This document shows positions 53,994 to 61,404 of a stretch of DNA of 64,000 nt, piece by piece. Numbering within the stretch: position 1 is the stretch's first letter; each line of letters starts with the position of its first letter. The notes under the pieces were generated by a model, which was given only the letters and a program-made list of their open reading frames with translations, did no database searches and was not told the origin of the DNA. The position numbers were made by a program, and so were the translations under genes. This DNA comes from Algoriphagus faecimaris. Lineage in GTDB: Bacteria > Bacteroidota > Bacteroidia > Cytophagales > Cyclobacteriaceae. Where the stretch lies: positions 1-64,000 of the forward strand of contig NZ_FNAC01000014.1 in NCBI RefSeq assembly GCF_900101705.1, written 5' to 3'.

Positions 53994-54213
53994 ATCAAAT
54001 CGGCCCACTGGGGCTCTGATCTTTCTAACTAATCCTCGATTCTACAATTAAAACGCACCGCTGGCGCTTTTTTTAGATATAGAGGAATTTCTTTATCCTT
54101 CAAGAAAAAAATATTTACTACAACATATCCCGATTTAATAGCCTCAGAGAGGCGTGTTGATTGTAAAATTTAATCGACACGGTAGATTCAGAGCTTCGGA
54201 GAAGCGATTTGAT
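53994..54213 (+). repeat. REP-like unit 3, diverged middle
   Basis: 220 bp. Hairpin A 54002-54014 is altered (GGCCC-ACT-GGGGC); B 54055-54067; C 54141-54153; D 54193-54205. The stretch between B and C (54068-54140) is unrelated in sequence to the other units but nearly the same length (86 instead of 83 bp start to start). It begins 80 bp upstream of the RAYT start codon. Confidence 0.75.
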
Positions 54214-54259
54214 AAAAGCCATAAGTCATATTGTTAATTCGGAATCATGGTAGAGATCA

Positions 54260-54476
54260 ATCAAATCGCCCCGCTGGGGCTCTGAAATTCGCTAATTCAA
54301 TTTATTTACAATTAAAACCCGCCGCTGGCGCTTAAATCGAAGGGAGCTAAATCCAATATTCTTCAGTAAAGCACTATTAGCAAGAAAAAAACTGCTCCTA
54401 AAAGCCTCAGAGAGGCGTGTTGATTGTAAAATTTAATCGACACGGTAGATTCAGAGCTTCGGAGAAGCGATTTGAT
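54260..54476 (+). repeat. REP-like unit 4
   Basis: 217 bp. Hairpins A 54268-54280, B 54319-54331 (first stem base changed), C 54404-54416, D 54456-54468. The 46-bp linker precedes (54214-54259) and follows (54477-54522) it. Confidence 0.78.
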
Positions 54477-54522
54477 AAAAGCCATAAGTCATATTGTTAA
54501 TTCGGAATCATGGTAGAGATCA

Positions 54523-54740
54523 ATCAAATCGCCCCGCTGGGGCTCTGATCTTTCTAACTAATCCTCGATTCTACAATTAAAACGCACCGCTGGCACTTGA
54601 ATCGAAGACAGCTAAATCCAATATTCTTCAGTAAAGCACTATTAGCAAGAAAAAAACTGCTCCTAAAAGTCTCAGAGATGCGTGTTGATTGTAAATTTAA
54701 TCGACATGGTAGGTTCAGAGCTTCGGAGAAGCGATTTGAT
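54523..54740 (+). repeat. REP-like unit 5, partly decayed
   Basis: 218 bp. Hairpin A 54531-54543 intact, B 54584-54596 (GCACC-GCT-GGCAC), C 54669-54681 decayed (GTCTC-AGA-GATGC), D 54720-54732 intact. It ends 65 bp before rlmD and has no linker after it. Confidence 0.78.
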
Positions 54741-54792
54741 TAATAGCCTGAGAGCTTTTAAAAAGTCCAAAGGTCTTCTCCTCCTTTTTCCC

Positions 54793-54800
54793 TAATTTTG
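54793..54800 (+). promoter_or_regulatory. Candidate -7 box of rlmD
   Basis: TAATTTTG matches TAnnTTTG and ends 5 bp before the first ATG at 54806. A transcript beginning at the expected distance would be leaderless at 54806 or have a ~12-nt leader to the second in-frame ATG at 54818. Confidence 0.4.
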
Positions 54801-54805
54801 CGCCC

Positions 54806-56212
54806 ATGTCGAGAAAAATGAAAAATAAGGTCATCACCAACCTCGAAATCGAGCGCATCGCTTCTGAGGGCAAATGTGTAGGGCATCATGAAGGCAAAGT
54901 GGTTTTTGTCAACCAAGTGGCCCCAGGTGATGTGGTGGATGTACGGATCACCCGAGGTAAAAGCTCCTTTATGGAAGGAGAAGCCGTTCATTTTCATGAA
55001 TACTCCAAAGACCGAATCGAACCGTTTTGTTCTCATTTTGGGACTTGCGGGGGTTGCAAATGGCAGCACATCAATTATGATTTACAAAAAAACTACAAGC
55101 GGCAGCAAGTCGTGGATCAATTTGAGCGAATAGCCAAAGTTCCCATTCCGGAGGTCCTTCCCATTTTAGGCTCCGGAAAGACCCAATACTACCGTAATAA
55201 ACTCGACTTTACTTTTTCCAATAAAAAATGGTTGACGCTGGATCAAATTCGATCGGGTGAAGAGTTTGACCGCAATGCTTTGGGCTTTCATATCCCAAAG
55301 ATGTTTGATAAAATCATCGACATCGAACATTGCTATCTGCAAGGCGGGATTTCCAACGAAGTCAGAAATGAACTCAGAGCTTTCGCTCTAGAAAATAAAC
55401 TAAGCTTCTACGACATCAGGGAACAAGTAGGATTATTGAGAAATTTGATCATCCGAACTACCTCCACAGACCAAGTCATGGTGATCGTCCAATTTGGAGA
55501 AAACGATTCGGCAGGGATCGAATTGGTGATGGAATTCTTGAACAATAAATTCCCTGACATTACATCCCTCCTTTATGTGATTAACACCAAAGGAAACGAG
55601 ACTTTCCATGATTTAGAATTGGTGACGTTCGCCGGGCAGGATTACATCGAGGAAGAGATGGAAGGCCTAAAATTCCGTATCGGACCGAAATCCTTTTACC
55701 AAACTAACTCCGAACAGGCCTACGAATTGTACAAAGTAGCCCGTGAATTTGCGCAGCTCAAAGGAGATGAAGTGGTTTATGATCTTTATACCGGTACCGG
55801 CACCATTGCCAACTTTGTGGCGAAAAAGGCCAAGCAAGTGATCGGAGTCGAATACGTCGAAGCTGCTATAGAAGATGCCAAACTCAATTCCCAAATCAAC
55901 GGAATTGACAATACCCTTTTCTATGCAGGAGACATGAAGGATGTCTTGAATGAGGAGTTTATCGAAAAGCATGCAGCTCCAGATGTGATCATCACCGATC
56001 CACCTCGAGCCGGTATGCATGAGGATGTGATCAATATGCTGCTAAGGCTTGCTGCTCCCACGATCGTCTATGTGTCCTGCAACCCTGCTACACAAGCAAG
56101 GGACATCGCGCTTTTGGGAGAAAAATACCAAGTGGAACGAATTCAGCCTGTGGATATGTTTCCCCAAACCTATCACGTAGAAAATGTTGTACGACTAACA
56201 CTCAAATCATGA
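54806..56212 (+). CDS. rlmD: 23S rRNA (uracil-5-)-methyltransferase RlmD/RumA type
   Basis: A 468-residue SAM-dependent enzyme that methylates a 23S rRNA uridine (U1939 in E. coli). Order: TRAM domain (~10-70), 4Fe-4S cysteines in PFCSHFGTCGGCKWQH (~73-89), a linker domain, SAM-binding YDLYTGTGTIANFVAKKA (~325), and catalytic DPPRAGMH (~392) and VSCNPATQARD (~418). The start is either ATG 54806 or 54818; the promoter position slightly favours the second. It overlaps the next gene by 4 bp. Confidence 0.9.
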   Translation: MSRKMKNKVITNLEIERIASEGKCVGHHEGKVVFVNQVAPGDVVDVRITRGKSSFMEGEAVHFHEYSKDRIEPFCSHFGTCGGCKWQHINYDLQKNYKRQQVVDQFERIAKVPIPEVLPILGSGKTQYYRNKLDFTFSNKKWLTLDQIRSGEEFDRNALGFHIPKMFDKIIDIEHCYLQGGISNEVRNELRAFALENKLSFYDIREQVGLLRNLIIRTTSTDQVMVIVQFGENDSAGIELVMEFLNNKFPDITSLLYVINTKGNETFHDLELVTFAGQDYIEEEMEGLKFRIGPKSFYQTNSEQAYELYKVAREFAQLKGDEVVYDLYTGTGTIANFVAKKAKQVIGVEYVEAAIEDAKLNSQINGIDNTLFYAGDMKDVLNEEFIEKHAAPDVIITDPPRAGMHEDVINMLLRLAAPTIVYVSCNPATQARDIALLGEKYQVERIQPVDMFPQTYHVENVVRLTLKS

Positions 56213-56586
56213 TTTCAGATTTCAACGATCCCGAACTCAGTGGGAAATACCTAGGAACGATCACCAGTGATTTCATAAAAATCTCGGATGTGCTAAAAGA
56301 AGCTTCTTATCAGGTGCGCTCTCGCGGTTTTTCGGATTATCCGATTTTTCCGATCTCAAAGGAAATGCAACCCATCGGAAAAATTTTCTTGGGAAAAGCA
56401 GAGAAAAACCTCGACTGGAACTATTTCATCACCTACGTGGACGAGTTTGTACAGCGAAAATTAATTGCCGAAGAGTCTCTGCCTGAGTTTCAGAAAGCCT
56501 ACAAAGACCCGGATGAATTTTGTTGTCTATTTGTAATTGATGGGGCCTTTACCAGCTTTGTTTATGTGCCTTATCCGGAAGAATAG
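56209..56586 (+). CDS. Conserved hypothetical protein coupled to rlmD
   Basis: A 125-residue soluble acidic protein whose ATG overlaps the rlmD stop (ATGA), so the two are cotranscribed. Notable segments are SDFIKISDVLKEASYQVRSRGFSDYPIFPIS and the C-terminal DEFCCLFVIDGAFTSFVYVPYPEE. I recognise it only as a Bacteroidota conserved hypothetical; no catalytic motif is evident. Confidence 0.7.
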   Translation: MISDFNDPELSGKYLGTITSDFIKISDVLKEASYQVRSRGFSDYPIFPISKEMQPIGKIFLGKAEKNLDWNYFITYVDEFVQRKLIAEESLPEFQKAYKDPDEFCCLFVIDGAFTSFVYVPYPEE

Positions 56587-56610
56587 ACGTAATCAGCATC
56601 CATGCAATTA

Positions 56611-56650
56611 AACCCTCCAAGTGTTTTGAATCAATTGGAGGGTTATTTTT
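56611..56650. terminator. Terminator after rlmD operon, facing hicB
   Basis: A 10-bp stem AACCCTCCAA/TTGGAGGGTT (56611-56620 with 56635-56644), then ATTTTT on the plus strand. It overlaps the hicB stop region at 56649, so it may serve both convergent genes. Confidence 0.75.
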
Positions 56651-57023
56651 AAATCCTATTTTTTGACTTGGAATAGTTTGCTGCAGGTTCTTTTACCAAA
56701 AAATCTTCCAAGGCTTTTTCTATTAATTGATTCAAAGAAAAACCATATCGAGTGGCGGTTCTTGCAGCTGCTTTATGGGTTTCAGGCTTTACGCGAACAT
56801 TAAAAGTGCCTTTATATGTTTTCTCAGGATTTTTCCCAAGCTGCTTACACAAATCAAGATAATCCTCTACCGCCTCTTCAAATGCGGCTTTTAACTCTTT
56901 TACTGAACTACCTTCGAATGTGATCAAATCATCAATCCCTTCGATTTTCCCATAAAAAAGCTCATCTTCTGCCGAAAAAGAAACCGAGCCAATAAAATTT
57001 TTATAATTCAAGACATCCTTCAT
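56649..57023 (-). CDS. hicB: HicB family antitoxin
   Basis: A 124-residue antitoxin. The N-terminal half has the partial RNase H-like HicB fold (FSAEDELFYGKIEGIDDLITFEGSSVKELKAAFEEAVEDYLD); the C-terminal half is a ribbon-helix-helix DNA-binding domain (FNVRVKPETHKAAARTATRYGFSLNQLIEKALEDFL). It follows the toxin gene with a 4-bp overlap, i.e. hicA-hicB order, and likely represses the operon. Confidence 0.88.
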   Translation of the reverse strand: MKDVLNYKNFIGSVSFSAEDELFYGKIEGIDDLITFEGSSVKELKAAFEEAVEDYLDLCKQLGKNPEKTYKGTFNVRVKPETHKAAARTATRYGFSLNQLIEKALEDFLVKEPAANYSKSKNRI

Positions 57024-57277
57024 AGCAAGTTTACTTTTTTTAATTGCTGAATCACCTCCTTGATGAGGTAAGATTTCAAAACTGGAATTGGGTGCGGTTT
57101 ATGCAACCTGATCAACAAGTCAAGCTCTTGGTGATAAAACGCTTTTCTCGAACCAGCAGTTTTACCCAATTTTAACTCATCAAAGCCCAATTGAGACAGC
57201 AGCTTTTCCAATTCACTGAAGGTAAAATCCTTCGGATAAGAAAGTAGTCTTATTTTGAGCTTTTCCAGCTTTGTCAT
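57020..57277 (-). CDS. hicA: HicA family mRNA interferase toxin
   Basis: An 85-residue toxin of the dsRBD-like HicA fold. The motif GSRKAFYHQELDLLIRLHKPHP (~42-63) contains the expected His in LHKPHP, and the end YLIKEVIQQL is usual. In this branch the canonical glycine-His dyad GSHxxF is replaced by GSRKAFYH, as in other Bacteroidota HicA proteins. It cleaves mRNA in characterised systems. It lies downstream of thiL on the same strand behind a terminator. Confidence 0.85.
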   Translation of the reverse strand: MTKLEKLKIRLLSYPKDFTFSELEKLLSQLGFDELKLGKTAGSRKAFYHQELDLLIRLHKPHPIPVLKSYLIKEVIQQLKKVNLL

Positions 57278-57311
57278 TTAATAGCAACTATTTTTCAGTT
57301 GCAAAATAATT

Positions 57312-57339
57312 AAAAAAATAACCAGATTAAAATCTGGCT
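57312..57339 (-). terminator. Intrinsic terminator after thiL
   Basis: Minus-strand hairpin CCAGAT-TTTA-ATCTGG (57322-57337), followed by a T-rich tract TTATTTTTTT. It lies 13 bp past the thiL stop and separates thiL from hicA. Confidence 0.65.
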
Positions 57340-57349
57340 ATTCCAATGG

Positions 57350-58378
57350 TCAAAAATGCTTCCAACCCTGAGCTTTCAATTGCACGGCTGTACCACTTTT
57401 GGTCACCAAAAACTTACCTTCTTCAGCTTTGGTGATATGCCCAATGAAGTGGATATCAGGATGCTTTTCTAGTTTTTTGAAATCCTTTTGGTCAATCGTA
57501 AAAAGCAATTCGTAATCCTCTCCCCCATTGAGCACGCAGGTGATCGGATCCAAATTCAATTCCACGGCGGTATCAAAGGTCTGCTTATCTATGGGTAATT
57601 TATCCTCGTAAATCGTCGCTCCAACATTCGAAGCTTTGCAGATGTGAAAAATCTCAGACGCTAAACCATCCGAAATGTCCATCATGGAGGTGGGCACTAC
57701 ATCCAATTCCCGCAATTCATGAATGATGTCCATCCGTGCATCCGGTTTAAGTTGTCTAGCAGTGACGATTCCATATTTTTCCAAATCAGGCTTCATATCC
57801 GGATTGGCCAAGTATACCTGCTTTTCTCGCTCAAGGATTTGTAAACCGACCAAAGCTCCTCCCAAGTCACCGGTAGCACAAAGAATATCATTTGCTTTAG
57901 CTCCGTTGCGATAGGCGATTTGATCTTTTTGAGCTTCGCCAACAGCTGTAATCGAAATCACCAAACCACTTCTTGAAGCCGTAGTATCACCACCAATTAA
58001 ATCCACACCGTAGTGTTCACAGGCAGCATGAATTCCAGCATACAAAGCATCTACCGCCTCCACAGAAAAACGATTAGACAAGGCAATGGAAACAGTGATT
58101 TGCTTAGGAATCGCATTCATCGCTGCGACATCCGAAACATTGACTGCGACAGCCTTGAATCCTACATGAGGAAGCGGAGCATAGGCCAAATCAAAATGAA
58201 CACCTTCGAGCAATAAGTCCGTAGTGATCACCTTCACATGGTCTCCGGCATCGATCACTGCTGCATCATCGCCAATACCTTTGATGGAAGAAGGGTTTTT
58301 GACGACTACTTTTTCATTCAAATGATCAATAAGACCAAACTCACCGATTTCACGTATTTCTGTTCTCTTTTCTGACAT
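57350..58378 (-). CDS. thiL: Thiamine-monophosphate kinase
   Basis: A 342-residue enzyme that phosphorylates thiamine monophosphate to the diphosphate. PurM-like ATPase features: GIGDDAAV near 35, TTDLLLEGVHFD near 53, DVAAMNAIPKQITVSIAL near 83, GGDTTAS near 129 and MDISDGLASEIFHI near 238. C-terminal NGGEDYELLFTID is intact. Monocistronic in appearance. Confidence 0.93.
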   Translation of the reverse strand: MSEKRTEIREIGEFGLIDHLNEKVVVKNPSSIKGIGDDAAVIDAGDHVKVITTDLLLEGVHFDLAYAPLPHVGFKAVAVNVSDVAAMNAIPKQITVSIALSNRFSVEAVDALYAGIHAACEHYGVDLIGGDTTASRSGLVISITAVGEAQKDQIAYRNGAKANDILCATGDLGGALVGLQILEREKQVYLANPDMKPDLEKYGIVTARQLKPDARMDIIHELRELDVVPTSMMDISDGLASEIFHICKASNVGATIYEDKLPIDKQTFDTAVELNLDPITCVLNGGEDYELLFTIDQKDFKKLEKHPDIHFIGHITKAEEGKFLVTKSGTAVQLKAQGWKHF

Positions 58379-58499
58379 TTCTTGGTATGTGATTCGTTGT
58401 TAAATTATTGGTTATTGGGTTTTTGAGTTACAGGGAATTAGGATTTAAGGTAATGTATGAAGTTCCAAACTAATACAACAGCTAAGAGAGCCTCGGGTT

Positions 58500-58572
58500 G
58501 GCAATGCTGCCTACTGCAAACTTTTCAGATTTCTGACTTTCCTAATAGCTTCGACTCCGCTCAGGCTGACAA
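58500..58572. repeat. Interspersed repeat cluster upstream of thiL
   Basis: Two repeat types in the thiL/mce gap. 58514-58540 is the minus-strand copy of a GAAGTC-type short-period repeat also present at 47901-47927. 58549-58572 reads GCTTCGACTCCGCTCAGGCTGAC(AA), whose reverse complement contains GAGCGGAGTCGAAG, a dispersed intergenic element in many Bacteroidota (recalled, not checked). Neither encodes protein. Confidence 0.45.
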
Positions 58573-58585
58573 TACTGCTAACTGC

Positions 58586-58987
58586 CTACTTTCTTTCCTG
58601 ACATAATTCCACCAACACCCCATTCGTACTTCGGGGATGCAAAAATACGACTAATTTATTGTCTGCTCCTTCCTTTGGCGTTTCATTTAAGATTTCGAAG
58701 CCCTCGCCTTTCAATCGCGTTACTTCTGAATGGATATCTTCCACATCAAAGGCGATATGATGCACTCCAGGTTTTTTTTTCTCCAAATACTTAGCGATGG
58801 CGCTCTCGGGTTTTGTTGCTTGAAGCAATTCCACCTTGGTTTCGCCAACTTGAAAAAAAGAGGTCTCCACTGCTTCTCCCTCCACGGTTTCAGTTTTAAA
58901 ATGGACTTTCCCCAAGAGTTTGGCAAAAAGTGCATTGGACTCTTCCAAGTCAGCCACAGCGATACCGATATGTTCTATTTTCTTCAT
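58586..58987 (-). CDS. mce: Methylmalonyl-CoA epimerase
   Basis: A 133-residue glyoxalase-fold enzyme that interconverts 2R- and 2S-methylmalonyl-CoA, in propionate or odd-chain and branched amino acid metabolism. Metal ligands: His in HIGIAVADLEESN (~6), Gln/Glu in KVELLQAT, His in GVHHIAFDVEDI (~75) and Glu in VLVELCQE (~127). Family length is exact. The methylmalonyl-CoA mutase genes are not in this window. Divergent from the HesB gene. Confidence 0.88.
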   Translation of the reverse strand: MKKIEHIGIAVADLEESNALFAKLLGKVHFKTETVEGEAVETSFFQVGETKVELLQATKPESAIAKYLEKKKPGVHHIAFDVEDIHSEVTRLKGEGFEILNETPKEGADNKLVVFLHPRSTNGVLVELCQERK

Positions 58988-58999
58988 ATTAATAATTCG

Positions 59000-59007
59000 T
59001 ATATTTG
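59000..59007 (+). promoter_or_regulatory. Candidate -7 box of the HesB/IscA gene
   Basis: TATATTTG fits TAnnTTTG in the 91-bp gap between the divergent epimerase gene and this gene, giving a leader of roughly 65 nt. No clear -33 TTG. Confidence 0.4.
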
Positions 59008-59078
59008 TGAGTGAATCTTTTCAGGTGAGGGAATGTTTACCCCCTGAAATCATTAAGTAGACGTAAAGATAAAAATAT

Positions 59079-59405
59079 ATGATCATCGTTTCTGACAAGG
59101 CCAAAGAACGAATTTTGGAACTAAAAAAAGAGGAAGGCCGAGCTGAGCACGAAAATATCCGCGTATCTGTCAAAGGTGGTGGATGCTCCGGGCTGATGTA
59201 CGATTTGGGTTTTGATGGTGACACGGTAGAAACAGACCATGTTTTTGAAGACAAAGGAGTCAAAATCATTGTAGACCGGAAAAGCCTATTGTACCTCGCA
59301 GGTACTACTTTGGAGTTTTCCGATGGGCTGAATGGCAAAGGCTTTCAATTCGTCAATCCCAATGCGAGCCGTACCTGCGGATGTGGGGAAAGTTTCTCGA
59401 TATAA
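59079..59405 (+). CDS. HesB/IscA/SufA-family iron-sulfur carrier
   Basis: A 108-residue A-type carrier protein. The three cluster-binding cysteines are in GGCSGLMYDL (~36) and the C-terminal CGCGESF (~101-107). It delivers iron-sulfur clusters to client enzymes; the Fe-S dehydrogenase and RlmD in the window would be possible clients. No suf or isc operon is adjacent, so ErpA/IscA/SufA names are not separable. Confidence 0.9.
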   Translation: MIIVSDKAKERILELKKEEGRAEHENIRVSVKGGGCSGLMYDLGFDGDTVETDHVFEDKGVKIIVDRKSLLYLAGTTLEFSDGLNGKGFQFVNPNASRTCGCGESFSI

Positions 59406-59499
59406 GCCTCACTCGTCATTTCAAAATTACAAAGGCGATCCGTTTTGGGTTGCCTTTTCTTTTTATGTAAATCTCTGTCTCAAAATTAGCTTCATTCCT

Positions 59500-59507
59500 T
59501 ACCTTTG
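59500..59507 (+). promoter_or_regulatory. Candidate -7 box of gcvT that fixes its start
   Basis: TACCTTTG fits TAnnTTTG. Transcription would begin near 59514, downstream of the in-frame ATG at 59505, so translation should start at ATG 59532 instead. Confidence 0.45.
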
Positions 59508-59531
59508 CCTCCAATAAAAAACGAACCCAAA

Positions 59532-60626
59532 ATGGAAACACCCATCAAAAACATTCCTCTAAATGATCTTCATGTAGCTCTTGGCGGCAAAATGGTGCCT
59601 TTTGCAGGCTACAATATGCCTGTACGGTATAGCTCGGACAATGAGGAGCACCTTTGTGTCCGTAATGGAGTCGGGGTTTTTGATGTTTCTCACATGGGCG
59701 AGTTTTTTGTAGAAGGCCCACAAGCCTTGGATTTGATCCAGAAAGTCACCTCCAATGATGCTTCGAAACTTGTCATTGGCCAAGCTCAATATTCTTGTTT
59801 TCCCAATGTAAAGGGCGGAATCGTGGACGACTTGATCGTTTACAAATTTGAAGAAGAGAAGTACATGCTCGTCGTCAATGCTTCCAATATAGATAAGGAC
59901 TGGGCTTGGATAAATAAGCATAACACTATGGAAGCCAAATTAACCAATGCTTCCGATGAATATTGTCTTTTTGCTGTGCAAGGACCCAAAGCCATCGAGG
60001 CTGTCCAACCCCTTACTCCAGTCAATCTTTCAGAAGTAAAATTCTATCACTTCACCATGGGAGAATTTGCCGGAGTTCCGGAAGTAATCATCTCAGGTAC
60101 AGGATATACCGGTGCGGGTGGTTTTGAGATTTATGTGAAAAATGCAGATGCTGAGAAGGTCTGGAATGCGATTTTTGAAGCCGGAAAAGATTTTGATATC
60201 AAACCCATTGGCTTAGGTGCAAGAGATACCCTGAGAATGGAAATGGGCTATTGCCTTTACGGAAATGACATCAATGATGAGACTTCCCCTATCGAAGCAG
60301 GATTGGGATGGATCACCAAATTCACCAAAGACTTCATCAATTCTGAAGCTTTAAAAGCACAAAAAGAAGCAGGTGTGGAAAAAAAATTAGTAGGCTTTGT
60401 GATGCAGGAAAGAGGAATTCCAAGAGGGCATTATCCCATTGTGGATGAAGCCGGCAATTCTATTGGTGAGGTGACCTCCGGAACTCAATCTCCCTCCATG
60501 GGCGTAGGAATAGGCTTAGGCTATGTGAAAATAGAATTTAGCAAACCTGGAACAGAAATCTTTATCCAGGTAAGAAATAAAAATCTGAAAGCTCAGGTTG
60601 AAAAACTACCCTTGTTGAAAGGATGA
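59532..60626 (+). CDS. gcvT: Glycine cleavage system aminomethyltransferase (T protein)
   Basis: A 364-residue tetrahydrofolate-dependent enzyme that releases ammonia from the H-protein intermediate. Start [30 protein letters not shown], chosen over 59505 because a -7 box overlaps the upstream ATG. Folate-site motifs: [13 protein letters not shown] near 50, the catalytic Asp in SNDASKL near 77, GFEIYVK near 195, [19 protein letters not shown] near 228 and [10 protein letters not shown] near 292. It overlaps the ComB-like gene by 4 bp. The rest of the glycine cleavage system lies elsewhere. Confidence 0.93.
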   Translation: METPIKNIPLNDLHVALGGKMVPFAGYNMPVRYSSDNEEHLCVRNGVGVFDVSHMGEFFVEGPQALDLIQKVTSNDASKLVIGQAQYSCFPNVKGGIVDDLIVYKFEEEKYMLVVNASNIDKDWAWINKHNTMEAKLTNASDEYCLFAVQGPKAIEAVQPLTPVNLSEVKFYHFTMGEFAGVPEVIISGTGYTGAGGFEIYVKNADAEKVWNAIFEAGKDFDIKPIGLGARDTLRMEMGYCLYGNDINDETSPIEAGLGWITKFTKDFINSEALKAQKEAGVEKKLVGFVMQERGIPRGHYPIVDEAGNSIGEVTSGTQSPSMGVGIGLGYVKIEFSKPGTEIFIQVRNKNLKAQVEKLPLLKG

Positions 60627-61327
60627 GAAACATCGAAGTCTGCTTCAGTCCGGAATTAATCCATTTGCATGAACTGCAGGGAAAAATCGTGGTGGTAGTC
60701 GATATTTTTCGGGCTACCTCCACGATGATTGCCGCTTTAGCCAACGGAATTGAAGAAATCAGTACTTTTTCGGACCTAGAGGAATGTCGTGAAATGAAAG
60801 ATCAGGGCTATTTGATCGCAGGAGAGCGAAACGGTCAAACTGTAGAAGGTTTTGACTTAGGCAACTCCCCTGTGGCATTTTTGAAAAAGGACTACTCCGG
60901 TCAAAAACTTGCCATGACGACCACCAACGGCACCTTGGCAATCTCCAAATCCAGTGCGGCAGATGAGATTTTGATTGGAGCTTTCCCCAACCTGTCTGCC
61001 ACCATCACTTACCTCCAAAAGCAGAAAAAGGATGTACTCATTCATTGTGCTGGATGGAAAGGTCGATTCAATTTGGAAGATTCACTCTATGCTGGCGCCT
61101 TAGTCAAGTCTCTGGAATCGAGCCATGAAGCTGATGAGGATGGGGCTTTGGCGATGAAGTCGCTCTTTGAAAAAGAAGGCCATCAGATGAAAGCCTACTT
61201 GAGCAAAGCTTCTCATGCCAAAAGACTACAAAACCACGGAATTGAGGCCGATATTGATTTTTGCCTAACCTTGGACCTGTATGAGCTAGTGGGAAAAGTC
61301 GAAAATGAAAAAGTGAGAGCAATTTAA
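60623..61327 (+). CDS. 2-phosphosulfolactate phosphatase family protein (ComB-like)
   Basis: A 234-residue Mg-dependent phosphatase of the ComB family, whose founding member makes sulfolactate in coenzyme M synthesis. Motifs: [13 protein letters not shown] near 24, [17 protein letters not shown] near 69, TTNGT near 99 and [18 protein letters not shown] near 143. Bacteroidota do not make coenzyme M, so the substrate here is unclear; sulfolactate production or another phosphoester is possible. Cotranscribed with gcvT (4-bp overlap). Confidence 0.83.
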   Translation: MRNIEVCFSPELIHLHELQGKIVVVVDIFRATSTMIAALANGIEEISTFSDLEECREMKDQGYLIAGERNGQTVEGFDLGNSPVAFLKKDYSGQKLAMTTTNGTLAISKSSAADEILIGAFPNLSATITYLQKQKKDVLIHCAGWKGRFNLEDSLYAGALVKSLESSHEADEDGALAMKSLFEKEGHQMKAYLSKASHAKRLQNHGIEADIDFCLTLDLYELVGKVENEKVRAI

Positions 61328-61404
61328 GCTAAACTCATTACCTTTTCTCTGAGAATTTTCCAAAAAATGCTGGTAATTTACCCCTTCAATCAAACCAGCC
61401 ATCA

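Larger units (their letters stand above)
52931..54740. mobile_element. RAYT-associated REP/BIME-like array (REPtron-like home locus)
   Basis: Five units with cores of 217-220 bp at 52933-53149, 53196-53413, 53994-54213, 54260-54476 and 54523-54740. Cores 1-2, 3-4 and 4-5 are joined by the same 46-bp linker; cores 2 and 3 are separated by 580 bp that hold the transposase gene. Each core begins ATCAAATCGC and ends GCGATTTGAT (one copy ATCAAACC) and carries four hairpins GCNNC-NNN-GNNGC. The repeat-plus-single-domain HUH transposase arrangement corresponds to a REPtron. Whether further units are dispersed in the genome cannot be seen. Confidence 0.75.

Noticed and set aside
52931..54740. CRISPR array
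   Set aside because: The repeated units are ~217 bp with identical 46-bp linkers, not short repeats with unique spacers, and no cas genes are present.
59505..59531. Upstream start of gcvT
   Set aside because: It overlaps a TAnnTTTG promoter box, and the added residues are absent from the family.
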